Shown here one piece after another: positions 22,628 to 31,142 of a stretch of DNA of 64,000 nucleotides. A program made the position numbers and the translations under genes. Origin of the DNA: Candidatus Hydrogenedentota bacterium (lineage in GTDB: Bacteria; Hydrogenedentota; Hydrogenedentia; Hydrogenedentales; SLHB01); assembly GCA_013359265.1 (NCBI GenBank), contig JABWCD010000010.1, forward strand, positions 62,001 through 126,000, given 5' to 3'. Positions within the stretch are counted from its first letter, which is position 1; each line of letters starts with the position of its first letter. The notes below the pieces were generated by a model that saw only the letters and a program-made list of their open reading frames with translations, was not told where the DNA came from and searched no databases.

Positions 22628-24556
22628 CTATTTCGGCACTTGCTCCTGCTGCGGGATGTCCACCGTAACGCGGGCAGGGGGGTCCTCCTCGAAATGCGTG
22701 GGCGTGCCCTTGTAGATGGCGTCGTCCATCCACGCGAACTTGCCGTCCGCGTACGCGCGCGACACCTTGTTGAGCAGGCGGTTGTGGTTTCGCGACACGT
22801 GCGCGAAACTGCGTGCGATGCGTTCCCGCGCGGACCGGCAGAAGTAGTCGACCAGGTTTTGCAGATCTTCGTCGCCCGGGTTCTTCGCAAGCAGCCTTTC
22901 CGCGCGCGCGAGGCTCGCGCTCATCGCGAAGAGGTCCGTGCCAATATCCACGAACGACGCGAGCACGAGTTGCTCGTATTCGAGCTTCGGCCCGAACTTC
23001 GCCATGGTATGGAACATCGTACGCGCCAGGCGCTTCGCCGTCCGCGCGATGTAGTGCAGGTGCTCGACGTTCGTCTGCGACAGGTGTTTCGCGTCGTAGC
23101 CGCCGCCCGCGGGCATCCACGTCTTCGGATACCACGCGGCATAGAACTTCAATGCGTTTATGATCGCCTGGAACTTCGATTCCTTCTGCCCCGGCTTCGG
23201 CATCATGATCGGCATCACGCGGCTCACGTGCGTGTCCATCGCTTCGCGCGCGATGAACAACTGCATGATCTCGCTCGTGCCTTCGATGATGCGCGAAATG
23301 CGCGCGTTGCGCACCGACATTTCCACCGCGAAGGGCTTTTCGCCGCGCGCGCGGAGCGACGCCGCCGTTTCGTAGCCGCGCCCGCCGCGCACCTGCAAGA
23401 CGTCGTCACAGATTTTCCACGCGGTCTCCGTGCAATAGTACTTCGCCATCGCCGATTCGAGGCGGATGTCCGCGTCGCCGCGTTCTGCGAGCGCGCACGC
23501 GAGATCGTTGATACTCTCCATCGCGAACGTCGCCGCGGCAGTATCCGCGAGCTTCTTGCCGACGGCCTGGTGCTTGGCGATAGGCGCGCCCCACTGCACG
23601 CGCTCGTTCACCCAGTCGCGCAAGTGGCGCATTGCCGCCTTTCCACCTCCCGCGCACGTCGCGGGCACGGTGAGGCGGCCCGTGTTCAACGTCGTCAGCG
23701 CGATTTTCAATCCGTCGCCCGCCTTGCCGATCAGGTTCTCCGCTGGCACCTTCACGTTGTTAAAGCGGAGCAACCCGTTGCGAATGCCGCGCACGCCCAT
23801 GAACCGGCACACGTGGACGACCTCAAAACCGGGCGTATCCGTCTCGACGACGAACGCGCTGATCTGTTTCTTCTCTTTCCCGTTGACGATCTTCGGCGGC
23901 GTCACGCACATGACCACGAGCAGTTCCGCCACCGGCCCGTTCGTACACCACAGCTTCTCGCCGTTGATCAGATAATAGGAACCATCTTCCGACGGCGTCG
24001 CAGTCGTGGACATCTTCGCCGGGTCGGAGCCCACGCTCGGCTCGGTCAACGCAAACGCGGAGATCGCGCCCTTCGCCAGCCGCGGCAGGAACGTTTCTTT
24101 CTGCGCCTTCGTGCCGAACAGCTTCAGCGGCTGCGGCACGCCAATGCTCAGGTGCGAACTGATGTAGACCGACGTCGATGCGCAATACGTCGCAATATAC
24201 GACACGATGCGGTTGTAGTTGGTCTGCGACATGCCGAGGCCGCCGTACTCCTTCGGAATCTTGATCCCGAAGCAGCCGATGTCCGCCAGCGCGCGCAACG
24301 CCTCGCGCGGCACCTCCTGATCACGATCGACCTTTTCCGGGTCGATGTACTTCTCCATCACCTCGCGCACCTTCTCCATGTACTCGTCGCCGATGCGCTT
24401 GTCTTCGGGGTCCTGCTCGGGGAAGGGGGAGATCAAGTCCCAGCGGAAGTTGCCGTTGAACAACTCCGCCACAAAACTCGGGTGCTCCCACGCCGTCTCG
24501 CGCGAGTCCTCGGCGAGATCCATCGCGGCCTGTTTTTCATGCTCGTGCGACTTCAT
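22628..24556 (-). CDS. Acyl-CoA dehydrogenase family protein
   Basis: FAD-dependent alpha,beta-dehydrogenation of an acyl-CoA in beta-oxidation or a related route; cytosolic or membrane-peripheral. The 642 aa are longer than the usual ~380 and match the large ACAD class with an extra C-terminal domain. Landmarks: KIPKEYGGLGMSQTNYNR, FALTEPSVGSDPAKMSTT (flavin/acyl site), VCRFMGVRGIRNG, and VRGGRGYETAASLRARGEKP with RIIEGTSEIMQLFIARE near residues 400-450. GGAGGG precedes the ATG. The protein ends in the same DIPQQEQVPK as both SUMF1-like proteins downstream. A consensus promoter and a palindrome lie upstream. Confidence 0.88.
   Translation of the reverse strand: MKSHEHEKQAAMDLAEDSRETAWEHPSFVAELFNGNFRWDLISPFPEQDPEDKRIGDEYMEKVREVMEKYIDPEKVDRDQEVPREALRALADIGCFGIKIPKEYGGLGMSQTNYNRIVSYIATYCASTSVYISSHLSIGVPQPLKLFGTKAQKETFLPRLAKGAISAFALTEPSVGSDPAKMSTTATPSEDGSYYLINGEKLWCTNGPVAELLVVMCVTPPKIVNGKEKKQISAFVVETDTPGFEVVHVCRFMGVRGIRNGLLRFNNVKVPAENLIGKAGDGLKIALTTLNTGRLTVPATCAGGGKAAMRHLRDWVNERVQWGAPIAKHQAVGKKLADTAAATFAMESINDLACALAERGDADIRLESAMAKYYCTETAWKICDDVLQVRGGRGYETAASLRARGEKPFAVEMSVRNARISRIIEGTSEIMQLFIAREAMDTHVSRVMPIMMPKPGQKESKFQAIINALKFYAAWYPKTWMPAGGGYDAKHLSQTNVEHLHYIARTAKRLARTMFHTMAKFGPKLEYEQLVLASFVDIGTDLFAMSASLARAERLLAKNPGDEDLQNLVDYFCRSARERIARSFAHVSRNHNRLLNKVSRAYADGKFAWMDDAIYKGTPTHFEEDPPARVTVDIPQQEQVPK
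22632..22662 (-). repeat. 31-bp gene-end repeat, copy 3
   Basis: Identical to the gene ends of both SUMF1-like genes, but here it is the 3' end of the unrelated acyl-CoA dehydrogenase gene. Confidence 0.85.
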
Positions 24557-24604
24557 AACCCTCCCCCTCGTTTCCGCCGGACCCTCGATCCCGCGGTCTC
24601 TTTA

Positions 24605-24620
24605 CCTACTATTCAGTAGG
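24605..24620. promoter_or_regulatory. Palindrome, likely operator of the acyl-CoA dehydrogenase gene
   Basis: CCTACT-ATTC-AGTAGG is a perfect 6-bp inverted repeat 49 bp upstream of the start codon, downstream of the predicted promoter. TetR-type fatty-acid regulators often bind palindromes of this size near acyl-CoA dehydrogenase genes; no regulator gene is adjacent. Confidence 0.45.
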
Positions 24621-24673
24621 CTACCCGTACATAATTCTCCACCAAGGAAAACAGCCTTGCTCTTGCCGAATGC

Positions 24674-24702
24674 AGTATAGTCCCGAACCCCAATTCTGTC
24701 AA
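24674..24702 (-). promoter_or_regulatory. Sigma-70-type promoter for acyl-CoA dehydrogenase and SUMF1-like genes
   Basis: On the minus strand a perfect TTGACA (24697-24702) is followed after 17 bp by TATACT (24674-24679). Transcription would start near 24667, giving a ~110-base leader that includes the CCTACT palindrome. Confidence 0.7.
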
Positions 24703-25354
24703 CGGCTTCCAAGTACTTCGTCCCAACGGCGATAGCCCCAGGCCGCCCCGTCTGACGGACACTACCACACAAAACTGGGACCGCCCGCGCGACTATCACC
24801 GCTGGAGGCCCCCTTGAATCGTCGAATTGTCGAGTACCCCCCTGCACCCGGTGCGAAATCGGACGCCTCCACGAAATCACTGAGGTTACAAAGAATTCGG
24901 CTCAACCACCCCCCTCGTTCCGTCAAAAAAGAAAAACGCACCCCCTCCACTATCCACATGGAGTGCTGCGAATCGTCGTCGCAATCCTCACGCGTCAACC
25001 CACGCTCACGACATACCCGCCGGAACCGTCAGCCCCCGATTCCCACGTACCGCGCCACCCGCCACCCGACTCCGACTCCGACTACCTGTGCGTTCCCTGC
25101 GCTCTTTCGCGGCTACTTCCTCCTCTTGAATTCCCGAAACCCGACACCCGAAACCCGAAACCCGATACCCGGGACCCGCGATTTGGCTGTGACTACGTCG
25201 CGCTGTGTCATCGGTGAAATCTGTGATCGTGTGTCTCTCACGTTTTTCGTGTTCTGTCGTGGCAGACCCGTGCGCGACCTTGAACGCGCGCCGCCGCACG
25301 CGTAAACTGTTGGTTTACCTCTAGGTAACACCCGCAGGGAGACTGTTTACAACC
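24703..25354. other. Intergenic region with CCCGAAA-type degenerate repeats
   Basis: Between the divergent acyl-CoA dehydrogenase and DUF1015 genes. From about 25135 to 25182 a degenerate tandem of ACCCGAA units occurs. Next to the DUF1015 start there are two overlapping inverted repeats (25302-25318 and 25316-25327). No gene is apparent. Confidence 0.45.
25302..25327. promoter_or_regulatory. Nested inverted repeats upstream of the DUF1015 gene
   Basis: GTAAAC-N5-GTTTAC (25302-25318) overlaps TACCT-CT-AGGTA (25316-25327), 28 bp before the ATG. Their position suits an operator, or alternative hairpins in the leader; neither has a T-run. Confidence 0.35.
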
Positions 25355-26608
25355 ATGTCAGAAGTCCGCGGATTCCGCGCGTTTCGTTTCGATCCTGCCG
25401 TCGTCGGTAGCCTCGACGACGTTGTCACCCCCCCGTTCGACGTCATCACCGAAGACGAGCGGGTAGTGCTCGCGGCGCGCAGTCCCTACAATTATACGCA
25501 TGTGATACTTCCGCAGGACCGGGACGGAAAATCGAAATACGACGTCGCGGCGCAGTTGCTCGAAGAGTGGATTGCCACGGGCGCCCTCAAACAGGACGAG
25601 GACGACTCCTATTACCTGCTCGAGCAGACCTTCACGGCGCTGGACGGCGAGACCTGCGTGCGGCGCGGGTTCCTGGGCGTGGCGAAAGTGCCGGAGCCGG
25701 GCGAAGACACCGTCCTCGGCCACGAGCGGACCTTCGAGTGGAAGGTGACGGACCGCCTTGCGCTGACCGAAGCGACCCGCGCGAACCTCGGCGCGGTGTT
25801 TGTGTTATACCGCGACGATAAGCACGAGTTGGGGAATTTCTTAAGTCAGATGAACCAGCGCCCGCCCGACCTCGTCGCGCGCACCTTCGAAGGCGTGACG
25901 CAGCGCGTGTGGCGCGTGAAGGCGGATCCCGCCGTGACCGCATTTTTCGCGGGCAAACGGCTGTACATCGCCGACGGTCATCACCGGTACCGCACCGCGC
26001 ACACCTACCGCGACAAGATGCGCCTCGCCGAGAAGCCAACCGGTCCGCGCCCGTACGACTACGTGTTGATGGGTTTCATCGCGCTGGACGATCCGGGGCT
26101 GTTCGTGTATCCCGCGCACCGCGTCATTGATCTGCCCGGCAACTTTGACGAGGCCGCATTCCTCCGCGAATTGGAGAAGTGGTTCGAGGTCCTGAAGGTG
26201 GACGACGAGTTGGCCGCGCACGTTCGCGATGAAGAGGAGTGCGCCATTGGCCTCGCGCTGCGCGGCGGCAAACGCTACGTGTTGCGCTTGCGCGACATCG
26301 ATCGCGTCGCGTTGCTCGGCGATGCGCACGGTCCCGCGTGGCGCGACCTCGACGTCTCGGTGTTGCACGGCGGCATTCTCGAAGGCATCCTGCACTTCGC
26401 GCCCGATGCCTTTCACATCTACGAGAAAGACCCGGCCATCGCCGTCGACATGGTCGAGAGCGGCAAGAAAGGCGCAGCCTTTATTTTGCGCAACATGCAG
26501 CCGTCGCAAGTGTGCGCCTGCGCCGAAGCGCGCGAGTCGATGCCCCAAAAAGCCACGTATTTCTTTCCGAAACTTCCCTCCGGCGCCGCGATCTACATCC
26601 ACGTGTAG
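25355..26608 (+). CDS. DUF1015 family protein
   Basis: A 417-aa member of the DUF1015 family, often annotated as a putative HTH-type or ParB-like regulator; its biochemical role is not established. The start MSEVRGFRAFRFDP, the segment VTPPFDVITEDERVVLAARSPYN, the early QLLEEWIATGAL and the hallmark LYIADGHHRYRTAHTYRDKM (about residues 205-225) are typical, and the C-terminus SVLHGGILEGIL followed by ATYFFPKLPSG completes the family length. In many genomes it sits near serine or D-3-phosphoglycerate metabolism genes; here it stands alone, with GGGAGA before the ATG. Confidence 0.88.
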   Translation: MSEVRGFRAFRFDPAVVGSLDDVVTPPFDVITEDERVVLAARSPYNYTHVILPQDRDGKSKYDVAAQLLEEWIATGALKQDEDDSYYLLEQTFTALDGETCVRRGFLGVAKVPEPGEDTVLGHERTFEWKVTDRLALTEATRANLGAVFVLYRDDKHELGNFLSQMNQRPPDLVARTFEGVTQRVWRVKADPAVTAFFAGKRLYIADGHHRYRTAHTYRDKMRLAEKPTGPRPYDYVLMGFIALDDPGLFVYPAHRVIDLPGNFDEAAFLRELEKWFEVLKVDDELAAHVRDEEECAIGLALRGGKRYVLRLRDIDRVALLGDAHGPAWRDLDVSVLHGGILEGILHFAPDAFHIYEKDPAIAVDMVESGKKGAAFILRNMQPSQVCACAEARESMPQKATYFFPKLPSGAAIYIHV

Positions 26609-26700
26609 GCGGATTCCTACACGCTTCCTCGGCGTTTCCCCTTTACGAAATTCACACGGCTGTGGCATCATGTCTATGGGTGCTGCAGGAGTATTGTATT

Positions 26701-27345
26701 ATGCGCATAATTGCTGATTTTATTAGACAAAACACCTTTGCAATTATTGTCGTTATTGTAATTCTCATCCTCATCGCTTCCGCCTGCACCCCTCAGGGCA
26801 ACTTGGTCGTAGGGCCCGTTCGTGTGACCGCCACCGTGGGCGAGGCCAGCTTTCTCAGCACGCTGTTTTCGCTGAAGGGCGGCGCGACCATTACGCACAA
26901 GCAAAAGTTCTGCGAAATGCCGACGGAAGATGAACTGCAAAGTGAAGTGACAACCGTTGGCGATATCGATCTGAGTGCGTTCATCAGACTGGAGCGACTC
27001 GAACTTGTTGAGACGGTGCTCACCGCCACGAGCGGCGATTTCAGCTTCATGACGGACATGACCGTGACGTTCATTCCCAAGCCGGGCGCGGGCGACCCGG
27101 TTGTGTTGGGAACGGCAAGCGATCCGAACGGATTTGGGACCGAGATTGCCCTGGTGCCGCCGGGCGGCGTGGACTTTCTCGAGTTGATTCGCGCAAACGA
27201 CGCCGGCGACCCGGACGCGTGCCCGAAAATCGAATACGAGATCACGTTCCAATCCGTCCCGCTGCAGGATGTCGAGTATCGATTGGACGTGACCGTAGAC
27301 GGATACGCCGAAGTCGGGCCGGAGAAATTTCTCGCCGCGTCCTGA
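26701..27345 (+). CDS. Hypothetical lipoprotein
   Basis: 214 aa, not recognised. ATG 26701 with AGGAG 9 bases upstream begins a short basic region and a hydrophobic stretch ending LIASAC, a good lipobox. The remainder is beta-rich, with FMTDMTVTFIPKPGAGD and VEYRLDVTVDGYAEVGPE, and resembles lipid-anchored adhesion or immunoglobulin-like domains. An open frame extends 154 codons further upstream in a shadow of the DUF1015 gene and is not coding. The gene converges with the PilT-like gene, three bases apart. Confidence 0.7.
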   Translation: MRIIADFIRQNTFAIIVVIVILILIASACTPQGNLVVGPVRVTATVGEASFLSTLFSLKGGATITHKQKFCEMPTEDELQSEVTTVGDIDLSAFIRLERLELVETVLTATSGDFSFMTDMTVTFIPKPGAGDPVVLGTASDPNGFGTEIALVPPGGVDFLELIRANDAGDPDACPKIEYEITFQSVPLQDVEYRLDVTVDGYAEVGPEKFLAAS

Positions 27346-27348
27346 CGG

Positions 27349-28848
27349 CTACTTCAGCAGCTTGCGGCCCTCGGTGCCCTTGATTCCCGTGGTGACGCGA
27401 ATAAACGCCTCTTCATCCGCGCACGCGGAGATGGCTTCCTCGCGCGAGACAAGGTTTTTCCGAAAGAGTTCTACCGCGTATTGATCGAAGCTCTTCATTT
27501 CCGTGTCGACTTCGATGATGTTGTAGAGCCGCTGGATGTCGCCTTCGAGGATCGCGTCGCGCACCATCGGCAGGTTGCACAGGAGCAATTCGATGCACGG
27601 GATGCGGCCGCCGCCGGTGCGCTTGAGCAACCGCTGGCAGCAGACGCCCTTCAACGTATACGCCAGTTCCTGACGGATCACGTCGCGTTCGTCGTTCGGG
27701 AAATAACTGATGATGCGGTTGACCGTGTCCACCGCCGTCATCGTATGCAGCGTGCTGAACACGAGATGCCCCGTTGACGCCGCGCTGATGGCCGCGCGGA
27801 TCGTCTCGCGGTCGCGCATCTCGCCCACGAGAATCACGTCCGGGTCTTCGCGCAAGGCCCCGCGCAGCGCGTTTGCGAACGAAAACGTGTCGCGCCCGAC
27901 CTGACGCTGCGATATGATCGATTTCTTGTCCGTGTACACGAACTCGATCGGGTCTTCCGTCGTGATAATGTGCGCGTACCGGTTCTCGTTGATGTAGTCG
28001 ACAAGCGAGGCCAGCGTGGTCGACTTGCCGCTGCCGGTCACGCCGCACACGAGAAACAGGCCGCGGTGCGAATCCGCGACATTACGAATCGATTCGGGCA
28101 GGTTGAGCTTCTCGAACGGAAACGGCGACTCGGGGATGAAGCGAATCGCGAGCGCCATCGCGCCCATCTTGATGTATCCGCTGCACCGCAGGTACGCGAT
28201 ACCCGCGAGATGGTACTGAAAGCTGCTTTCCTTCTCAGTCTCCAGTATCTCGACCTGCTGCTGGCCGCCGAGCTGAAACACGATCTCGCGCATGTCGTCC
28301 GCGCTGAGCGGTGGATAGTCGAGCGGACGCAGGTCGCCGTCGATGCGCATGTACGGCGGCGTCCCCGCGCGCAGGTGAATGTCCGAACCTTTGCTCTGCG
28401 TCAACTGCTCGATCAGCATATTGATGTTGAAATCGAGCTTGCGGAACGACGCAACGTTTACCTGCCACGATTGCGAACGCAGCGGCTGGCCGGCGAACTC
28501 CAGAACGACCTTGTCGATCGGTTCGAGCATGTGCATCTGCGGCCACTCGAACGCCGGCAGCGTCAGCGAACATCTGCCGTCCACGACACGAAGCTGATGC
28601 GGAATTCGGGTCTCGTCGATGCGGTGCCGGATTTGGTCCGGGTCGAGCCCGTCTTTCACGGGGAAATCGATGCGGAAATACTCGACGCGCTTGCCGAAAT
28701 CCATCGATTTCGCGACTATTTCGGCGTGATTGGCGGTGAACGATATCTCGACGGGCAACCCCATTTTTCGGACCACTTCGTGGACGCCCGTGCGGAACAC
28801 TTCAAATAGCGTATTGCGCGAATTCGTGCCAATCACCATGGCAGACAT
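27349..28848 (-). CDS. PilT-like type IV pilus retraction ATPase with N-terminal extension
   Basis: A 499-aa hexameric ATPase family member that would power pilus retraction or a related fibre system from the cytoplasmic face. The last ~350 residues are a PilT/PilU core: SKGSDIHLRAGTPPYMRIDG, Walker A GVTGSGKST, Asp/His boxes in TTEDPIEFVY and STGHLVFSTLHTMTAVDTVNR, and the Walker B region DPDVILVGEMRD. The first ~150 residues do not resemble PilT and add an unrecognised beta-rich domain. The start at 28848 has GGAG nearby; the ATG three codons on is an alternative. PilC, PilZ and pseudopilin-like genes are elsewhere in the window, so the pilus genes are dispersed. Confidence 0.82.
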   Translation of the reverse strand: MSAMVIGTNSRNTLFEVFRTGVHEVVRKMGLPVEISFTANHAEIVAKSMDFGKRVEYFRIDFPVKDGLDPDQIRHRIDETRIPHQLRVVDGRCSLTLPAFEWPQMHMLEPIDKVVLEFAGQPLRSQSWQVNVASFRKLDFNINMLIEQLTQSKGSDIHLRAGTPPYMRIDGDLRPLDYPPLSADDMREIVFQLGGQQQVEILETEKESSFQYHLAGIAYLRCSGYIKMGAMALAIRFIPESPFPFEKLNLPESIRNVADSHRGLFLVCGVTGSGKSTTLASLVDYINENRYAHIITTEDPIEFVYTDKKSIISQRQVGRDTFSFANALRGALREDPDVILVGEMRDRETIRAAISAASTGHLVFSTLHTMTAVDTVNRIISYFPNDERDVIRQELAYTLKGVCCQRLLKRTGGGRIPCIELLLCNLPMVRDAILEGDIQRLYNIIEVDTEMKSFDQYAVELFRKNLVSREEAISACADEEAFIRVTTGIKGTEGRKLLK

Positions 28849-29060
28849 GTACAGCCACTCCACAACCAATCGATGCGCCAAGGGGGTGAAGAGCGCGGAG
28901 TCTAGCACGCGCCGTTTTAGGCAGTCAACGAGTCGCCGGCACTAACGGGCTGTGCTCTCATTTCGATTGACACGCGAGCGAATAATGTCGCAGTGGCCCG
29001 CGCGTTGCGGATGTCACGTTTGCCGTGGTAGGCTCCACCGAAGACGCGAGTGCGAACGCA

Positions 29061-29201
29061 ATGTGGTCCTACTACCTCTATATGGCCTTGCTCATCACGA
29101 CGCTGGTGTTGTGGGGAATCGTTGCACTGCGCGACGACGGACAAGAAAATGGCGCGTTGCCAAAGAGCGATCCCAATAGCGATGCGGAAAAGCGGCCCTG
29201 A
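29061..29201 (+). CDS. Small single-span membrane protein
   Basis: A 46-aa open frame with one hydrophobic helix (YYLYMALLITTLVLWGIVAL) and a charged tail (RDDGQENGALPKSDPNSD). Size and layout resemble small accessory subunits or CcoQ-like proteins, but no cytochrome oxidase gene is near, so this is only a shape. The ribosome-binding site is weak. It stops three bases before the convergent zinc-ribbon gene ends. Confidence 0.5.
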   Translation: MWSYYLYMALLITTLVLWGIVALRDDGQENGALPKSDPNSDAEKRP

Positions 29202-29204
29202 CGC

Positions 29205-29573
29205 TCAGCTTTCCGTCGCGTCATCGACCGGCTTGTCCAATCCGAGCGAGCGCAGGAACGAATCGATGTCGATATCTGATTCCGGTGCGCCCTGTTCGGG
29301 ATGAAAGCGCAACGGCCCCTTGATGTAAGCCCGCTGGCACGACGGGCAGAGGTCCAGCTCGAACCCTTTATAGACGGTTTCTTCGATCTCGCGCGGGTCC
29401 TTGTGCCTCATGCGTTCTATGAGTTTCAGCATTTCCGATCGGTGATCGCGCACGAGGTCCGCCAGACCGATCTCGAGCTTGTCGTAGGCCGCGCGCACGT
29501 CAATCTTCACGTGATAGCGCAATTGGCCCTTCGCCAATTCTTTTCCGCAACCGTCGCAGCGATGAACGATCAT
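29205..29573 (-). CDS. Small zinc-ribbon protein
   Basis: 122 aa, starting MIVHRCDGCGKELAKG. The pair of CxxC motifs (CDGC at residue 6 and CPSC near residue 81) suggests a structural zinc site made from two separated knuckles, with an ionic middle. The function is unknown. The start codon overlaps the stop of the upstream dioxygenase gene (ATGA), so the two are translationally coupled and probably act in one process. Confidence 0.7.
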   Translation of the reverse strand: MIVHRCDGCGKELAKGQLRYHVKIDVRAAYDKLEIGLADLVRDHRSEMLKLIERMRHKDPREIEETVYKGFELDLCPSCQRAYIKGPLRFHPEQGAPESDIDIDSFLRSLGLDKPVDDATES

Positions 29574-30331
29574 GTCTTCCCATCCGGGACAATTTCGGCC
29601 ACGGGCCGTGGATCGATGCGCGGAAATGCCTTCAGCAACCGCCATTCTCCGTCGGGATGAAGGGCGCGTACATCGTCCCGAAAGAACTGTATGCCATACG
29701 CGACGCGCGGATTCGGCGTTACGTTGGGACCGGATCCATGCACCGTCAACCGGGAAAATGCGATGCAATCCCCGGCCTGCATTCGGACGGGAAGGACATG
29801 GTCCGGGACGGAGTCAACCGTCCTGTGGCCATCCTTGTCCGGACTCTCGATGCCGTCGATGGTTCCGTCAAGGTGTGTGCGTGGCGCGACCAACAGACAG
29901 CCGTTCTCCGGCGTCATGCGCTCGAATGCAAACCAGAAGTTGATCCCCGGACCGTCGAACCGCGTGTACTGGTTGTCCTGGTGAAAGTGGAACTGCGATC
30001 CGCCGGTGCTCTTCACCGCCGTGAACGGCGAATGCAGCGTGCTTGGCCCGTCCATCAGCCGCGATGCAAGCTCGCAGAGTGCAGGACTATTGATCAAGGC
30101 ATCCAACCGGCTGTCCGCGAGATACTGCTTCGTCTGCCGGAGTTTTGTCGTGCCGAAACCGACAATACGCAGAATGTCCAGAATGTCCCCGCGCAGCGCC
30201 ACTGCGTCGGACTGCGCCAACAGGCCCGGCAAGACGAGATAGCCCTCGGCACGGTAGAACGCGACTTCCGCGTCGGCAAGACTGACGTATTGAATGGGAT
30301 CGATCATTCCGTTTGCCCGTGACGGCGTCAT
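29570..30331 (-). CDS. Phytanoyl-CoA dioxygenase (PhyH) family protein
   Basis: A 253-aa Fe(II)/2-oxoglutarate-dependent oxygenase-like protein. The metal-binding facial triad is visible as HQD within SQFHFHQDNQYTRFDGPG and the distal histidine in FSRLTVHGSGPN, and the 2-oxoglutarate arginine is likely in NPRVAYGIQF. The substrate is unknown; members hydroxylate diverse lipids, sugars and secondary metabolites. ATG 30331 or 30307 could be the start, since neither has a good ribosome-binding site. It is coupled to the zinc-ribbon gene by ATGA. Confidence 0.82.
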   Translation of the reverse strand: MTPSRANGMIDPIQYVSLADAEVAFYRAEGYLVLPGLLAQSDAVALRGDILDILRIVGFGTTKLRQTKQYLADSRLDALINSPALCELASRLMDGPSTLHSPFTAVKSTGGSQFHFHQDNQYTRFDGPGINFWFAFERMTPENGCLLVAPRTHLDGTIDGIESPDKDGHRTVDSVPDHVLPVRMQAGDCIAFSRLTVHGSGPNVTPNPRVAYGIQFFRDDVRALHPDGEWRLLKAFPRIDPRPVAEIVPDGKT

Positions 30332-30425
30332 GCTAACAAAACAAAGCGCGTGCCGCCATTGCGCCCCGCGGCGTGCAGAAAACAAATGCACGTACGGTCC
30401 GTTCTGCCGCACGTGCAATGAAATA

Positions 30426-30459
30426 GTGGGCGGCCGCGCTCCTTCGTGCGGCCGCCCAC
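30426..30459 (-). terminator. Strong 12-bp hairpin, terminator-like
   Basis: GTGGGCGGCCGC (30426-30437) pairs perfectly with GCGGCCGCCCAC (30448-30459) over a 10-base loop, just after the 55-aa gene and before the phytanoyl dioxygenase gene. On the minus strand it is followed by TATTTCA, a weak T-run. Confidence 0.6.
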
Positions 30460-30473
30460 CAGACCCACCCGGT

Positions 30474-30641
30474 CTAGTTCAATATCCGCTTCTTGCGTTC
30501 CTTCGCGGAACTCATAATCGAAAGCAGTTCCTGTGAGATCGCCTCAACTTTTTTCACCATGGGAAGGAGTTCCGTGACGAGTTTCTCGCGAAGCTGTTGC
30601 AGCCGTTGCTTCTCGTCCTCCGTCAACATCAAATCCGACAT
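30474..30641 (-). CDS. Small coiled-coil protein, 55 aa
   Basis: Starts MSDLMLTEDEKQRLQQLREK with GGAG 9 bases upstream. Almost the whole length is amphipathic helix rich in E, K, Q and L, so a coiled coil is likely. It has no recognised family, and the gene is followed by a strong hairpin. It is too short to assign a role. Confidence 0.6.
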   Translation of the reverse strand: MSDLMLTEDEKQRLQQLREKLVTELLPMVKKVEAISQELLSIMSSAKERKKRILN

Positions 30642-31142
30642 ACCGCATCTCCGCCTCGTTTTGGTGGGCGGGTACCGGTCAACCCACCCACACCGCACCT
30701 AGGGCCCAAAGGGAGCAATATCCTTGCCAAGGAAATAGCGGGGGTAACTTGAACATAACCTGGGGTGCTGCCACCGCACTGTCCGCACCAAATACTCGAA
30801 ATAGCCGCGTACACCCCGCAGCCTGCAAGTTGCCGTCGCCATATGAGGTTACCGCACCGTAACCTAACGCGGAAAGCCTTGTCACCGATGACAACGTTTT
30901 ACCCAATCGGCACGGGCGACGTCGCATTAATCTTAGCACACGTCCAGCGTTTTGTGGCCGAGGAAACGCCAACGGAAACAGGCTGTTTGTTCTCGGGGTG
31001 TCTCCGAATCGGGGCTGTGCTGACCTTCGGACCACCGGAAACGGGTACGGTGTCGCAAACCCAATTGCCTGTATACTGCGATGCATGCGCCAAATTGGGG
31101 TAGGCGCTGGACGTCGCGGACAAGGAAATTGCGGGGGAAACT
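30642..31142. other. Intergenic region, no gene recognised
   Basis: A 501-bp gap between divergent genes. Open frames on both strands are short and unlike anything known. A TATACT at about 31075 might be a -10 for the DUF4838 gene, but no -35 is visible. Confidence 0.4.

Noticed and set aside
22579-22890. An N-terminal extension of SUMF1-like copy 2 to 22890
   Set aside because: The extra 104 residues overlap the dehydrogenase gene and a good start with GGAGGG and signal peptide exists at 22578.
22439-24619. A 726-aa open frame on the plus strand opposite the acyl-CoA dehydrogenase
   Set aside because: It mirrors the codon pattern of the real gene; its residues are R/H/A/V-rich with no family resemblance. 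It is a shadow frame of GC-rich DNA.
25135-25182. Possible CRISPR-like array of ACCCGAA units
   Set aside because: Units are too short, without regular spacers, so it is a degenerate simple repeat.
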